Shown piece by piece: positions 35,451 through 43,818 of a stretch of DNA of 64,000 nucleotides. The position numbers were made by a program, and so were the translations under genes. Source of the stretch: Brevundimonas sp. UBA5866 (lineage in GTDB: Bacteria > Pseudomonadota > Alphaproteobacteria > Caulobacterales > Caulobacteraceae); the NCBI RefSeq assembly GCF_002432125.1, contig NZ_DJFS01000079.1, positions 31,878-95,877 of the forward strand. Reading direction: 5' to 3'. How positions within the stretch are numbered: position 1 is the stretch's first letter; the number at the start of each line of letters is the position of its first letter. Under the pieces are notes generated by a model. The model was not told where the DNA came from. It ran no database searches and saw nothing but the letters and a program-made list of their open reading frames with translations.

Positions 35451-35759
35451 TTAATCCTCGACAACGGCGTCGTGGACCCTCGATTTCATGATCTGGGAAG
35501 CGCGGAAGCTGATGACACGGCGCGGATTGATCGCGGCGGGTTCACCAGTTTTGGGGTTACGGCCCATACGAGCCCGCTTTTCCCGGACTTGAAACACGCC
35601 GAAACCGGACAGTTTGACCGTTTCGCCGCGCTCAAGGGATTCGACCACTAATTCGAGCGTACGTTCTACTAGACCGGAGCATTCCTGTCGCGATAGGCCC
35701 ACTTCTTCGTGGACCGCGTCGCACAGGTCAGCCCGGGTGAGAGTGTGCTGTACCGTCAC
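35451..35759 (-). CDS. ihfA: Integration host factor subunit alpha
   Basis: The 102-residue HU/IHF-fold protein has LTRADLCDAVHEEVGLSRQECSGLVE and the intercalating arm region VKLSGFGVFQVREKRARMGRNPKTGEP. The tail is RRVISFRASQIMKSRV. I chose a GTG at 35759 because GGGGAG lies 7 bases upstream and the length then fits IhfA (about 100 residues). An ATG at 35780 and a TTG further up are in frame but add unmatched residues. IHF bends DNA and co-activates cell-cycle and sigma-54 promoters. Confidence 0.93.
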   Translation of the reverse strand: MTVQHTLTRADLCDAVHEEVGLSRQECSGLVERTLELVVESLERGETVKLSGFGVFQVREKRARMGRNPKTGEPAAINPRRVISFRASQIMKSRVHDAVVED

Positions 35760-35834
35760 TTGTGTCTCCCCGTTGATCATCCGGGAATCATACAAAGCCA
35801 AAACAGCGAAAAATCAAAGCACTCTTTGCGAAAA

Positions 35835-36812
35835 TCAGTAACGGAAGGCGCAGGCGCCCCAGGTCAAACCGCCACCCATTGCCTCGACAACCACAAGATC
35901 ACCCCGTTTTATGCGGCCATCCTTGATCGCGGCATCCATCGCCAGAGGGATCGAAGCGGCGGATGTGTTCGCGTGGCGGTCAACGGTGGAGACCACCCGA
36001 TTCTCGTCCAGACCCAAACGCTCGCCCACACCGCGGATGATTCGCTGATTGGCCTGATGCGGCACGAACCAGTCGATTTCCGGAATGGTGATGCCGGCGA
36101 CGTCAGACGCCGCAACGATCGCCTCGGAAATATTCACCACGGCGTGACGGAAGACCTGATTGCCGACCATACGCAGATGGCCAACCGTTCCCGTCGTGGA
36201 CGGACCACCATCAACATATAGCAGATCGGTTTTGGAACCGTCGCAACGCAGGGCGAAACCCAGAACGCCCTGATCGTCCTTGGTGCCGGAACCTTCTCGC
36301 GGCTCGACAACAAACGCCCCTGCCCCGTCACCGAACAGAACGCAGGTTGTGCGGTCGTTCCAGTCCATCAGGCGGGTCATTTCCTCGGCACCGATCACCA
36401 GTGCGCACTTGGCCTGGCCGCGAGAAACAAAGCCGTCCACGACGCTGAGCGCATAGACAAAGCCCGAGCAGACAGCCTGGATGTCAAACGCAATACCCAC
36501 CGGCGCGCCCAGCTTCTGCTGAACGATCGCCGCGGTCGCCGGGAAGGTGCTGTCAGGCGTGGTGGTGGCCACGACGATCAGATCGACATCGGCAGCCGTC
36601 TTTCCAGCATCGGCCAAAGCGCGTTTGGCGGCTTCGACCGCCAGATCGCTGGTCGGTTGATCATCCGCAGCCTTGTGACGCTGGCGGATGCCGGTGCGTT
36701 CGACGATCCATTCATCGGACGTATCGACCGTCTTGCTCAGTTCTTCGTTGGTGACGACGGTTTCCGGAAGAAATGATCCGACGCCCGTGATGGCCGTTCT
36801 GATTACGCTCAC
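35835..36812 (-). CDS. fabH: Beta-ketoacyl-ACP synthase III FabH
   Basis: The 325-residue enzyme has its catalytic Cys in IQAVCSGFVYAL, His in WFVPHQANQRII, and Asn in RHANTSAASIP, with the terminal MGGGLTWGACAFRY. FabH condenses acetyl-CoA with malonyl-ACP to start type II fatty-acid synthesis. It starts at a GTG that overlaps the plsX stop (GTGA), so it is translationally coupled to plsX. This is part of the YceD-plsX-fabH-ihfA-merR string. Confidence 0.96.
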   Translation of the reverse strand: MSVIRTAITGVGSFLPETVVTNEELSKTVDTSDEWIVERTGIRQRHKAADDQPTSDLAVEAAKRALADAGKTAADVDLIVVATTTPDSTFPATAAIVQQKLGAPVGIAFDIQAVCSGFVYALSVVDGFVSRGQAKCALVIGAEEMTRLMDWNDRTTCVLFGDGAGAFVVEPREGSGTKDDQGVLGFALRCDGSKTDLLYVDGGPSTTGTVGHLRMVGNQVFRHAVVNISEAIVAASDVAGITIPEIDWFVPHQANQRIIRGVGERLGLDENRVVSTVDRHANTSAASIPLAMDAAIKDGRIKRGDLVVVEAMGGGLTWGACAFRY

Positions 36813-37876
36813 TCGGAAGACTCCGTTTCGGTCTTGGCAACCGCTTCGGCCATTTCGGCCATACGCGCCAGATTGGCACCGACCTTGGTCAGATAGTCGC
36901 TGCGGGCCAGATCAACGGCCACACGGATGGCATTGCCGAAACCCTCGGCCGTGGCCCCGCCGTGGCTCTTCACCACCAGACCGTTCAGGCCCAGCAAAGG
37001 GCCGCCATTGACGGCGCTGGGGTCGATCTTGCGCGACATCTGCTTCAGGGCAGGCATGGCAATGAGGGCACCAATCTTGGACTGGAGCCCGGATTTAAGA
37101 GCATCTTTCAAAAGTGTGCCGATGAAGCGGGCCGTGCCCTCAGCCGTCTTCAGCGCGATATTGCCGGTGAACCCGTCGGTGACGATCACATCGACCGTGC
37201 CCTTGGCAATGTCATCACCTTCGACAAAGCCGTAGTAGTTGATCGGCAGATGTCCCGAACGCAGCATGGTGTGGGCCTCACGCACCTCGTCGTGACCCTT
37301 CATATCTTCAGAGCCGACGTTCAGCACGCCGACAGAAGGATTTTGCGTGCCGTGGACCGCGCTCTGGAAAGCTTCGCCCATGATGGCGAATTCTACCAAT
37401 TGCTTGGCGTCGCTGCCGATATTGGCCCCGACGTCCAGCACGGAGGTCGTACCGCGCAGCGTCGGCCACGAGGCCACAATCGCCGGACGCTCGAGCGCCG
37501 TTGACTGCATGCGAAGCTGTAGCTTCGAAATCGCCATCAGTGCGCCGGTGTTACCCGCCGAGACGACGGCGGCCGCCTCGCCGTTTTTGACGGCTTCGAT
37601 AGCGTTCCACAGGCTTGAACCCTTGCCACGGCGCATGGCGGTGGCGGGCTTTTCGTCCATCGCCACAACCTTGTCGGTGTGGCGAACCGAGACTTCCGCG
37701 TCGGTAAGGCCATTCTTGGCCATCTCCGCGCGGATTGCGGGTTCATCGCCGTGCAGGAGGAAATGGACGCCCTCGCCGCCATAGCGGGCGCGATAGGCTT
37801 TTACGCCTCCAACAACGACCGAGGGGCCGTGATCGCCACCCATGGCGTCTAGAGAAATCAAGGTCGAGGATGCCAA
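36809..37876 (-). CDS. plsX: Phosphate acyltransferase PlsX
   Basis: PlsX makes acyl-phosphate from acyl-ACP for phospholipid synthesis. The protein shows LISLDAMGGDHGPSVVV, RRGKGSSLWNAIEAVK, ALMAISKLQLR and the VIVTDGFTGNIALKTAEG block. The start is uncertain because no ATG is available: a TTG at 37876 with GGAG 11 bases upstream gives 355 residues, close to family size. The frame stays open to a TTG at 37957. The stop overlaps fabH. Confidence 0.93.
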   Translation of the reverse strand: MASSTLISLDAMGGDHGPSVVVGGVKAYRARYGGEGVHFLLHGDEPAIRAEMAKNGLTDAEVSVRHTDKVVAMDEKPATAMRRGKGSSLWNAIEAVKNGEAAAVVSAGNTGALMAISKLQLRMQSTALERPAIVASWPTLRGTTSVLDVGANIGSDAKQLVEFAIMGEAFQSAVHGTQNPSVGVLNVGSEDMKGHDEVREAHTMLRSGHLPINYYGFVEGDDIAKGTVDVIVTDGFTGNIALKTAEGTARFIGTLLKDALKSGLQSKIGALIAMPALKQMSRKIDPSAVNGGPLLGLNGLVVKSHGGATAEGFGNAIRVAVDLARSDYLTKVGANLARMAEMAEAVAKTETESSE

Positions 37877-37969
37877 AATCGTCGGGTCTCCGGCACCGCA
37901 TACAGCGGTGGATACTGGGGTAGTGCGAACTATTGTCGCGCTGTTGGATGCTACCAAGGCGACGCTAGG

Positions 37970-38491
37970 TCAACCTTGGCTCTTATCTTTCAAAGCTTGC
38001 AAGGCTGCAAACGGAGAGATTTCCACGGGCTCGGGCGGCTGCTCGAAAACAGCTCCTTCCTTGCGCGGGAACGGGTCCAGCGACAGGAACAGCTGTTCGA
38101 CAGCATATTGTCCCAGATCGATCTTGCCTTCCTCGACCTCGTCCGGGAATTCGTCGTCCAGCTCGATATCGATTTCGCCGTCCTCGTTGACGGGTACTTC
38201 CAGCTTTTCCACCAGATTGACCGTGAAGTCGCGATCGATATGCGACGGCAGCGGCTCCAGCGTCAGGCCACAGGCCTGCACCACATCGGCAATGACACGG
38301 CCTGTCATCCGCCAGCCCGAAACCGTCGGCACGACATTCAGATCAGCCGTGAAATTCTCCAGCGAAACCAGATCCAGCGCCTTGGCGATGCGGGCGCGCT
38401 GCGCGGCATCCGGCTCCAGCGAGCGGCTAAGGCTGGTGCCAATCTGGTGGAGGCGAACGGGTTCGCTGTAGGGAAGCTTATTTTCAGTCAT
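37970..38491 (-). CDS. DUF177 (YceD) family protein
   Basis: The 173-residue protein has the YceD / DUF177 pattern: SGWRMTGRVIADVVQACGLTLEPLPSHI in the middle and an acidic C-terminal half (GEIDIELDDEFPDEVEEGKIDLGQYAVEQLFLSLDPFPRK). YceD proteins are linked to 23S rRNA / large-subunit maturation and usually lie near rpmF and plsX; rpmF is absent here. Its ATG overlaps the preceding gene by 4 bases (ATGA), and plsX follows. Confidence 0.9.
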   Translation of the reverse strand: MTENKLPYSEPVRLHQIGTSLSRSLEPDAAQRARIAKALDLVSLENFTADLNVVPTVSGWRMTGRVIADVVQACGLTLEPLPSHIDRDFTVNLVEKLEVPVNEDGEIDIELDDEFPDEVEEGKIDLGQYAVEQLFLSLDPFPRKEGAVFEQPPEPVEISPFAALQALKDKSQG

Positions 38492-39015
38492 TCGCTAATT
38501 TGCGCCCAATTGGGTCGGCGTTCAATCTCGGCAATGGTCTGGCTGGCCAGTGCGGCGTGACAGGCAAAGGCATAGTCGGCCAGAACGGCAGCATGTTCGC
38601 TGTCGTCCTGCCCGTAGACATTGCGGGCAATGCCAGCCTTCAGGGTTTCCAAGTCGAATTCCGATAGCGCCTTTTCATAGCTGGCCATACGCCCGTACAG
38701 GGCCTCACCCAGTTTGCGCATCTTTTTGCCGACCGACACGTCACCTACACCCAGTTCACGCAGAACATTATCCAGAGCGGAGACGTAGTGATCGAACATG
38801 GCCTGCGCCAGTTCCGCGCTGCGCGGGCTGTCATGCCGCAAGCGGACATAAAGCAGCAGAACATGCAGGGTGTAGAGTTCGAATCGCGCATCAATGCGGT
38901 CCTCCACGCCCAAGGTCGTGTAAAAGACCGGCTGTCGCGCCTGCTCGACGGCCAGAGCGTAAAGGTCCAATGCCTCACGATGGACAGGTTTGGCTTTGAA
39001 TAGTGACTTGAACAT
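38488..39015 (-). CDS. Ubiquinol-cytochrome c chaperone family protein (Cbp3-like)
   Basis: The 175-residue protein has the ubiquinol-cyt_c_chaperone (UQCC1 / Cbp3) helical fold. The patterns are QPVFYTTLGVEDRIDARFELYTLHVLLLYVRLR, AELAQAMFDHYVSALDNVLRELGVGDVSVGKKMRKLGEALYGRM, and a C-terminal helical tail. Homologues assist cytochrome b and bc1 assembly in mitochondria. It heads the YceD-plsX-fabH-ihfA-merR unit and is divergent from bamE by 91 bases. Confidence 0.88.
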   Translation of the reverse strand: MFKSLFKAKPVHREALDLYALAVEQARQPVFYTTLGVEDRIDARFELYTLHVLLLYVRLRHDSPRSAELAQAMFDHYVSALDNVLRELGVGDVSVGKKMRKLGEALYGRMASYEKALSEFDLETLKAGIARNVYGQDDSEHAAVLADYAFACHAALASQTIAEIERRPNWAQISE

Positions 39016-39106
39016 ATTATTTCACGACCCTCTTAACTCCGCGACGTTGCACTAAGGTGCTACGGGCGCTAGGTCAAAGAACTCGTTTCGCAGAGGCCCA
39101 TCGCAG

Positions 39107-39586
39107 ATGCTCCGCACCAAGTCGCTTCTCGCCGTCATTTCCCTGACAGTCCTTACCGCTGCTTGCGCGCCGCGCATCGCCACGCAGGGCTTTCAGGTCA
39201 TCGACAACAAACCCGACGATATTGTCGTAGGCACCGACACGCGTGAAACTGTGCTGGCCAAACTGGGGTCCCCATCGACCGCTTCGACCTTCGAGGCCGA
39301 AAACGTCTGGTATTACGTCACTCAGGTCACCGAGCGTTACACCTATTCGACGCCCAAGGTGACCCAGCGCAACATTACCGAAATCACCTTTAACGAGGGC
39401 AATGGCGTGGTCGCCAATGTGCGCACCGTCAACCTGGATGACCAGGTCGAAATCGCTATGGCCAAGCGCGAAACCCCGACCCGCGGTCGCTCCCTTACCG
39501 TTCTGGAGCAGCTGTTGGGTAACGTCGGCCGCGGCCAGCTGCCGCGCACCGATCAGGACGTACCGGGTCAACAACGCCGCGACTGA
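39107..39586 (+). CDS. bamE: Outer membrane protein assembly factor BamE
   Basis: The 159-residue lipoprotein has lipobox LTAAC and the SmpA/OmlA fold: VGTDTRETVLAKLGSPSTASTFEAENVWYYVTQ, TERYTYSTPKVTQRNITEITFNEGN. BamE is an outer-membrane lipoprotein of the BAM complex that inserts beta-barrel proteins. The C-terminal extension (LEQLLGNVGRGQLPRTDQD) is the Caulobacterales type. A good terminator follows, shared with the convergent gene. Confidence 0.93.
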   Translation: MLRTKSLLAVISLTVLTAACAPRIATQGFQVIDNKPDDIVVGTDTRETVLAKLGSPSTASTFEAENVWYYVTQVTERYTYSTPKVTQRNITEITFNEGNGVVANVRTVNLDDQVEIAMAKRETPTRGRSLTVLEQLLGNVGRGQLPRTDQDVPGQQRRD

Positions 39587-39604
39587 TCGATTCGCGCAGA
39601 ATTC

Positions 39605-39640
39605 AAATAACGGCTCCGTCGAATGGCGGGGCCGTTATTT
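39605..39640 (+). terminator. Bidirectional terminator after bamE
   Basis: AAATAACGGC and GCCGTTATTT form a stem, continued inside by CC/GG across a mismatch. The T-run falls in the right arm. It also lies 7 bases from the end of the convergent gene at 39647. Confidence 0.75.
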
Positions 39641-39646
39641 TATGGC

Positions 39647-40087
39647 CTAGCCCACTGGATTGCGCACACGCATACGCGGTGTCTGGCGCACGATCTCGAC
39701 CCTGAGCACATTGCCACGCCCCAACTGGGTATTGGCAATCTGTTGTACCGCTGCCGCCAGGGCGCGCTCGTCTATGCGGTTCCAGTTGCGCGCCTCTCCG
39801 AACGAACGCTGATGCCCCTGACGTATCAGGGCATCGCGCATGAGAGCATCCTTCGCCCTCGCCTGTTCAGGCGCAAACCCCGGTTTCAGGTGCAGCTTCA
39901 GCTCGACAAAGACATGATTACGTACCCGCCCCTCGGCAAAAACAGGCAAGCCGACACCGGTCATCGTGACCCACGCGGCTTCTGCGGGGGCTTCTTTTTC
40001 TGGCGATGAAGCCACAGCCACAGATGAAGGAAGGCTAAGGCTCGTTCCCAGCAAGGCGCCGATTGTTATGAGAGTGCGTGCTGACAT
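39647..40087 (-). CDS. Secreted hypothetical protein (146 aa), weakly FliL-like
   Basis: The protein has a signal peptide (MSARTLITIGALLGTSLSLPSSVAVAS) and then a compact domain with VFVELKLHLKPGFAPEQARAKDALMRDALIR and VLRVEIVRQTPRM. The strand-helix-helix-strand order recalls the C-terminal FliL domain, but no transmembrane anchor remains after cleavage, so a flagellar role is not claimed. It is the last gene of the hemA-to-thiL minus-strand run, 40 bases after thiL. Confidence 0.65.
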   Translation of the reverse strand: MSARTLITIGALLGTSLSLPSSVAVASSPEKEAPAEAAWVTMTGVGLPVFAEGRVRNHVFVELKLHLKPGFAPEQARAKDALMRDALIRQGHQRSFGEARNWNRIDERALAAAVQQIANTQLGRGNVLRVEIVRQTPRMRVRNPVG

Positions 40088-40127
40088 GGCCCCAGCCTAC
40101 AGCCGAGCTGTTATCAACTCATTGCAG

Positions 40128-41117
40128 CTAGTCGTGGGTCCAGCCCGTAACGGCGGGCTCGATGACAGCACCGCGATAACGCACGGTCAGACCGTTACCG
40201 GCCTCCATCGTACCCACCCGCGTCAAACGGATATGCCGGCGATCCGCCTCGCGCCTCAGCGTTTCTTCCAGTGCGGGCGGCGCGGTGAACAGGATTTGGT
40301 AGTCATCGCCGCCTGTTGCCAGCTGCTCCAGCGCAGCCTGCTCGTCGACACGTCCTTCAAACCACGAATCCGCAGCGGCCGAACGCGGCGTGACCTCCAG
40401 ATCGATCGCAACACCCAGACCGCTGGCCGTCGCCAGACGTCCCGCGTCGGCCAGCAGTCCGTCCGATACGTCCGCACTGGCCGTGGCATATCTGAGGACG
40501 ATGTCGGCAAAATCAGTCTGGGGCATAGGGGTTCTGTAGACCCGCCTGAGATAGTCCAGCCTGTCTTGCGCCAACTTCAGCGTCCCCTGACAGGCCTGTA
40601 GCCCCAACCAGCCGTCACCGATCGTGCCGGTGACAAAGACGGCATCACCGGCATTTGCACCTCCACGGTGAACGGCGCGCCCTGCTGGAACCCAGCCCAG
40701 CATCGTTACCGAGAATGACAGGGGGCCGGGAGTACGGACGGTATCACCCCCTATCAGATGGATATCGAACATCGCCTGATCGCGGCGCAGGCCCGCCACG
40801 AACGCCTCGCGCTCGGGCCAGCCGCAGCGTTCGGACCAGTGACAGGCCAGAAGATAGCCGAAAGGCACCGCGCCCTTGGCGGCGATATCGGACAGGTTCA
40901 CGCGCAAAAGTTTCTGCGCCACCTCGTCCAGCGGATCTTCGGGAAGGAAATGGACCCCTTCGACCAAGGCATCCTTGGTCAGGATCAGATCAAATCCCGG
41001 GCGGGACGGAAGGGCGGCGACATCGTCGGCCAGCCCCCTCGCCCACTCGGGATGGGCCAGCGGCTTCAGCAGCCGCTGGATAGTCTCGAATTCGCCTACG
41101 ACATCAATCGCGGGCAT
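40128..41117 (-). CDS. thiL: Thiamine-monophosphate kinase ThiL
   Basis: The 329-residue ThiL (PurM-like AIRS/ThiL fold) has GEFETIQRLLKPLA, ILTKDALVEGVHFLPE, a DIAAKGAVPFGYLLAC Mg/ATP block, IGGDTVRTPGPLSFSVTMLG, the glycine-rich GGANAGDAVFVTGTIGDGWLGL, and SADVSDGLLADAGRLA. It makes thiamine pyrophosphate. The ATG lies 14 bases inside the end of nusB. The nusB-thiL order is conserved in alphaproteobacteria. No TPP riboswitch precedes it. Confidence 0.95.
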   Translation of the reverse strand: MPAIDVVGEFETIQRLLKPLAHPEWARGLADDVAALPSRPGFDLILTKDALVEGVHFLPEDPLDEVAQKLLRVNLSDIAAKGAVPFGYLLACHWSERCGWPEREAFVAGLRRDQAMFDIHLIGGDTVRTPGPLSFSVTMLGWVPAGRAVHRGGANAGDAVFVTGTIGDGWLGLQACQGTLKLAQDRLDYLRRVYRTPMPQTDFADIVLRYATASADVSDGLLADAGRLATASGLGVAIDLEVTPRSAAADSWFEGRVDEQAALEQLATGGDDYQILFTAPPALEETLRREADRRHIRLTRVGTMEAGNGLTVRYRGAVIEPAVTGWTHD

Positions 41118-41637
41118 CGCGTGCCACGGCGTCCAGCGCCGCGTTCACGAACTTGGCCTCGGCGTCGTCGAAGAAGGCCTTGGCCAGCTCGACATATTCG
41201 TCGATGACGATTTCCAGCGGCACTTCCGGCTTGTGCTTCAGTTCCCACGTGCCGCAGCGCAGCAGGGCACGGACAGTCGAATCCAGACGCTCCATGCGCC
41301 AGTTCGACGCCAGATGCGACTTCACCAGCGTGTCGATCGACGCTTGGTCGGCCACCACACCATTCACGATGTCTGCGAACCAGTCCTCGTCGGCCTCGGC
41401 CATCGTCTGGCCGTCGATATCGCCGTCAAAGCGGAAGTTACGGAACTCGCGGACCACCTTCTCGGCAGGCTCGCCGACCAGTTCCATCTGGTACAGGGCC
41501 TGAACGGCGGCCAGACGGGCCACGGTACGGGCGCGGCGCTGGCGGCTGGTCAGCTGCGGCTCGGCGTTGGCCTTTTCGGACTCAGCCAGTTGGGCCATCA
41601 CCTCGGCCACGGTGGCGGGTTTGGGGGCGTCCGTCAC
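41104..41637 (-). CDS. nusB: Transcription antitermination protein NusB
   Basis: The 177-residue protein has a NusB helical bundle: RQRRARTVARLAAVQALYQMEL, EDWFADIVNGVVADQASIDTLV, and LLRCGTWELKHKPEVPLEIVIDEYVELAKAFFDDAEAKFVNAALDAVARD. The N-terminal 25 residues are extra and disordered. NusB binds boxA with NusE to prevent early termination of rRNA synthesis. The GTG start overlaps the ribH stop (GTGA), the classical ribH-nusB coupling. Confidence 0.95.
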   Translation of the reverse strand: MTDAPKPATVAEVMAQLAESEKANAEPQLTSRQRRARTVARLAAVQALYQMELVGEPAEKVVREFRNFRFDGDIDGQTMAEADEDWFADIVNGVVADQASIDTLVKSHLASNWRMERLDSTVRALLRCGTWELKHKPEVPLEIVIDEYVELAKAFFDDAEAKFVNAALDAVARDARD

Positions 41638-42122
41638 GAAGCCAGTCCTTTCACAAGGCGTTTACGCAGGTTGATCAGATCGATGCACGCACGGGCGGCA
41701 AAACCGCCCTTGTCGGCTTCCGAACGCTTGGCGCGGTGCCAGGCCTGATCTTCGTCTTCGGTCGTCAGGATGCCATTGCCGATGGCAATGCCCTTCAGAC
41801 CCAGTTGGGTGATACCGGCAGCCGATTGGTCGGCCACGATCTCGAAGTGATAGGTCTCGCCACGGATGACGGTACCCAGGGCGACGTAACCGTCATAGCG
41901 CGGGGCGGTCGGCAGGCGACCGGCCTCTTCGGCCATAGCGATAACGGTCGGGATCTCGAGAGCGCCCGGAACGGTGACGACGTCGTATTCAACGCCTTGC
42001 GCGCGCAGGGCATCGGTTGCGCCGTCCAGCAGCGCATCGGCGAGATCGTCGTAGAAGCGTGCCTCGACGATGAGGACGCGATAGGGATCGGTCAGGATTG
42101 CTCTTCTCCGTCCATGTCGCAC
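41634..42122 (-). CDS. ribH: 6,7-dimethyl-8-ribityllumazine synthase RibH
   Basis: The lumazine synthase domain shows RVLIVEARFYDDLADALLDGA, VTVPGALEIPTVIAMA, YVALGTVIRGETYHFEIVADQSAAG and IAIGNGILTTEDEDQAW, all typical substrate-site loops. Length from the GTG at 42122 is 162 residues, about 10 more than usual, and this start would overlap ribBA by 31 bases. No internal ATG or GTG gives a shorter good start, so the N-terminus is uncertain. It catalyses lumazine formation before riboflavin synthase. Confidence 0.92.
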   Translation of the reverse strand: MRHGRRRAILTDPYRVLIVEARFYDDLADALLDGATDALRAQGVEYDVVTVPGALEIPTVIAMAEEAGRLPTAPRYDGYVALGTVIRGETYHFEIVADQSAAGITQLGLKGIAIGNGILTTEDEDQAWHRAKRSEADKGGFAARACIDLINLRKRLVKGLAS

Positions 42123-43225
42123 CAGCCGACAATGCGAAGGCCATAGCCATCGAGCGCCGTCGGATTGGGGCGGTTGGAACTCATTACAGTCATGTCGCGA
42201 ACGCCCAGATCCAGCAGGATCTGCGCGCCTACGCCATAGTTTTTAAGGGCTCTGTCGACTGCCGCAGGTTTGTCGCCACCGACAAGACGCTCCGAAAGCC
42301 TGTGAAGGCCCGGATCGCGCAGAAATACGGCAACGGCAGGGCCGTCATGACGGCTCATAGCCTTAAGCGCGCGCGGAATATAGTCCTGACGGGCCTCGAT
42401 ATGGCCCAGCAGGTCCGCGGCAAAGTCGATCTGGTGCATCCGCACGCGGGTGACCTGATCGGGTGTGATGTCGCCCTTCACCAGCGCCACGTGCTCGTGA
42501 CCTTCGATGGTGTTGCGATACACGATCATGCGGAAGGTGCCGCCATAGATGCTCTCGAACGGCGTATCCAACGTGCGCTCGACGAAACGTTCGGTGCGGC
42601 GGCGATAGGCGATCAGGTCGGCGATGGTGCCGATCTTAAGCCCGTGCTTCTGCGCGAAGGCCACCAGATCGGGCATACGCGCCATCGTGCCGTCGTCGTT
42701 CATGATCTCGCAGATCACGCCTGCGGGGATCAGGCCCGCCATGCGGCTGATATCGACAGCAGCCTCGGTGTGGCCGGTACGGACCAGAACGCCGCCGTCA
42801 CGCGCGACCAGCGGGAAGATGTGGCCCGGCGAGACGATATCGTCCGCGCCCTTGCTGGGGTCGGATGCCACCTGAACGGTGCGCGCGCGGTCAGCCGCCG
42901 AGATACCCGTCGTCACGCCTTCCTTAGCCTCGATCGAGACGGTGAAGGCGGTGCCCATGCTCTCGCGGTTTTCCGCCGCCATCGGCGGCAGGCGCAGTTG
43001 CTTGGCCCGTTCGGCGGTCAGGGCCAGACAGATCAGGCCGCGCGCATGCTTGGCCATGAAGTTGATCTGGTCCGGCGTGGCGAACTGGGCCGGAATGATG
43101 ACGTCGCCCTCGTTCTCGCGGTCTTCGGCATCCACGAGGATGTACGGACGGCCATTACGGGCGTCGTCGATGATGTCTTCGATCGGGCTGATCGGGCTGT
43201 CGGGGGTGGCGGACGTCAGTTGCAT
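42092..43225 (-). CDS. ribB: RibBA-type fusion with degenerate GTP cyclohydrolase half
   Basis: The 377-residue protein has an intact N-terminal 3,4-dihydroxy-2-butanone-4-phosphate synthase (RibB) domain: VDAEDRENEGDVIIPAQF, the TGHTEAAVDISRMAGL substrate motif, and EIMNDDGTMARM. The C-terminal half (from about residue 205) aligns with RibA but lacks its three zinc-binding cysteines: where SECLTGDVFGSLRCDCG is expected it reads HQIDFAADLLGHIEARQ. GTP cyclohydrolase II activity is therefore unlikely. GGAG precedes the ATG, which overlaps the ribE stop (TAATG). Confidence 0.9.
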   Translation of the reverse strand: MQLTSATPDSPISPIEDIIDDARNGRPYILVDAEDRENEGDVIIPAQFATPDQINFMAKHARGLICLALTAERAKQLRLPPMAAENRESMGTAFTVSIEAKEGVTTGISAADRARTVQVASDPSKGADDIVSPGHIFPLVARDGGVLVRTGHTEAAVDISRMAGLIPAGVICEIMNDDGTMARMPDLVAFAQKHGLKIGTIADLIAYRRRTERFVERTLDTPFESIYGGTFRMIVYRNTIEGHEHVALVKGDITPDQVTRVRMHQIDFAADLLGHIEARQDYIPRALKAMSRHDGPAVAVFLRDPGLHRLSERLVGGDKPAAVDRALKNYGVGAQILLDLGVRDMTVMSSNRPNPTALDGYGLRIVGWCDMDGEEQS

Positions 43226-43815
43226 TATGCAGTCTCCTGCCACCGCGCGAGGTATCGCGCCAGCATATCAATCTCCAGATTGACCTTATCCCCTACCTTT
43301 AGCGTACCGAGGGTGGTCGCGTCCCAGGTGTGGGGGATGATATTCACGCCGAAGGTCTGTCCTTCGACCTCGTTCACGGTCAGGGAAACGCCATCGACGG
43401 TGATGGAGCCCTTGGGCGCGATGAAACGGTGCAGCGGGGCCGGTGCCTCGAACACCAGACGGTGGGATCCGTTTTCCGGCGTGATCGAGACGACTGTACC
43501 CAGGCCATCGACGTGGCCCGAGACGATGTGGCCACCCAGTTCCGAACCCAGCGTCGCGGCGCGTTCAAGGTTGATGCGCGAACCTTCGGTCCATTCGCCC
43601 AGCTTAGTTTTGGACAGGGTTTCGGCGGACACCTCGACCGCGAACCAGCCCTCGCCCTTCTCGGTCACTGTCAGGCAGCAGCCCGCGTGTGAGACCGAAG
43701 CACCCAGATCGATGGTGGACGTGTCCCACACAGTCTCGATCTCATAGCGCCAATCGCGGTTGGTGCGGCGGACGTCCCGAACGCGCCCGATGTCAGTGAC
43801 AATGCCTGTAAACAT
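43225..43815 (-). CDS. ribE: Riboflavin synthase alpha chain RibE
   Basis: The 196-residue protein has two internally repeated lumazine-binding domains starting MFTGIVTDIGRVRDV. The first has ASVSHAGCCLTVTEKGEGWFAVEVS and the second GSITVDGVSLTVNEVEGQTFGVNIIPHTWDATTLG; the HIVSGHVDGLGTV block lies between. Two lumazines are dismutated to riboflavin. The gene sits between ribD and ribBA; its stop is shared with the ribBA ATG. Confidence 0.95.
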   Translation of the reverse strand: MFTGIVTDIGRVRDVRRTNRDWRYEIETVWDTSTIDLGASVSHAGCCLTVTEKGEGWFAVEVSAETLSKTKLGEWTEGSRINLERAATLGSELGGHIVSGHVDGLGTVVSITPENGSHRLVFEAPAPLHRFIAPKGSITVDGVSLTVNEVEGQTFGVNIIPHTWDATTLGTLKVGDKVNLEIDMLARYLARWQETA

Positions 43816-43818
43816 ACT

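Noticed and set aside
42098..43747. 549-codon open frame antisense to ribBA and ribE
   Set aside because: Shadow frame in high-GC DNA opposite well-supported riboflavin genes.
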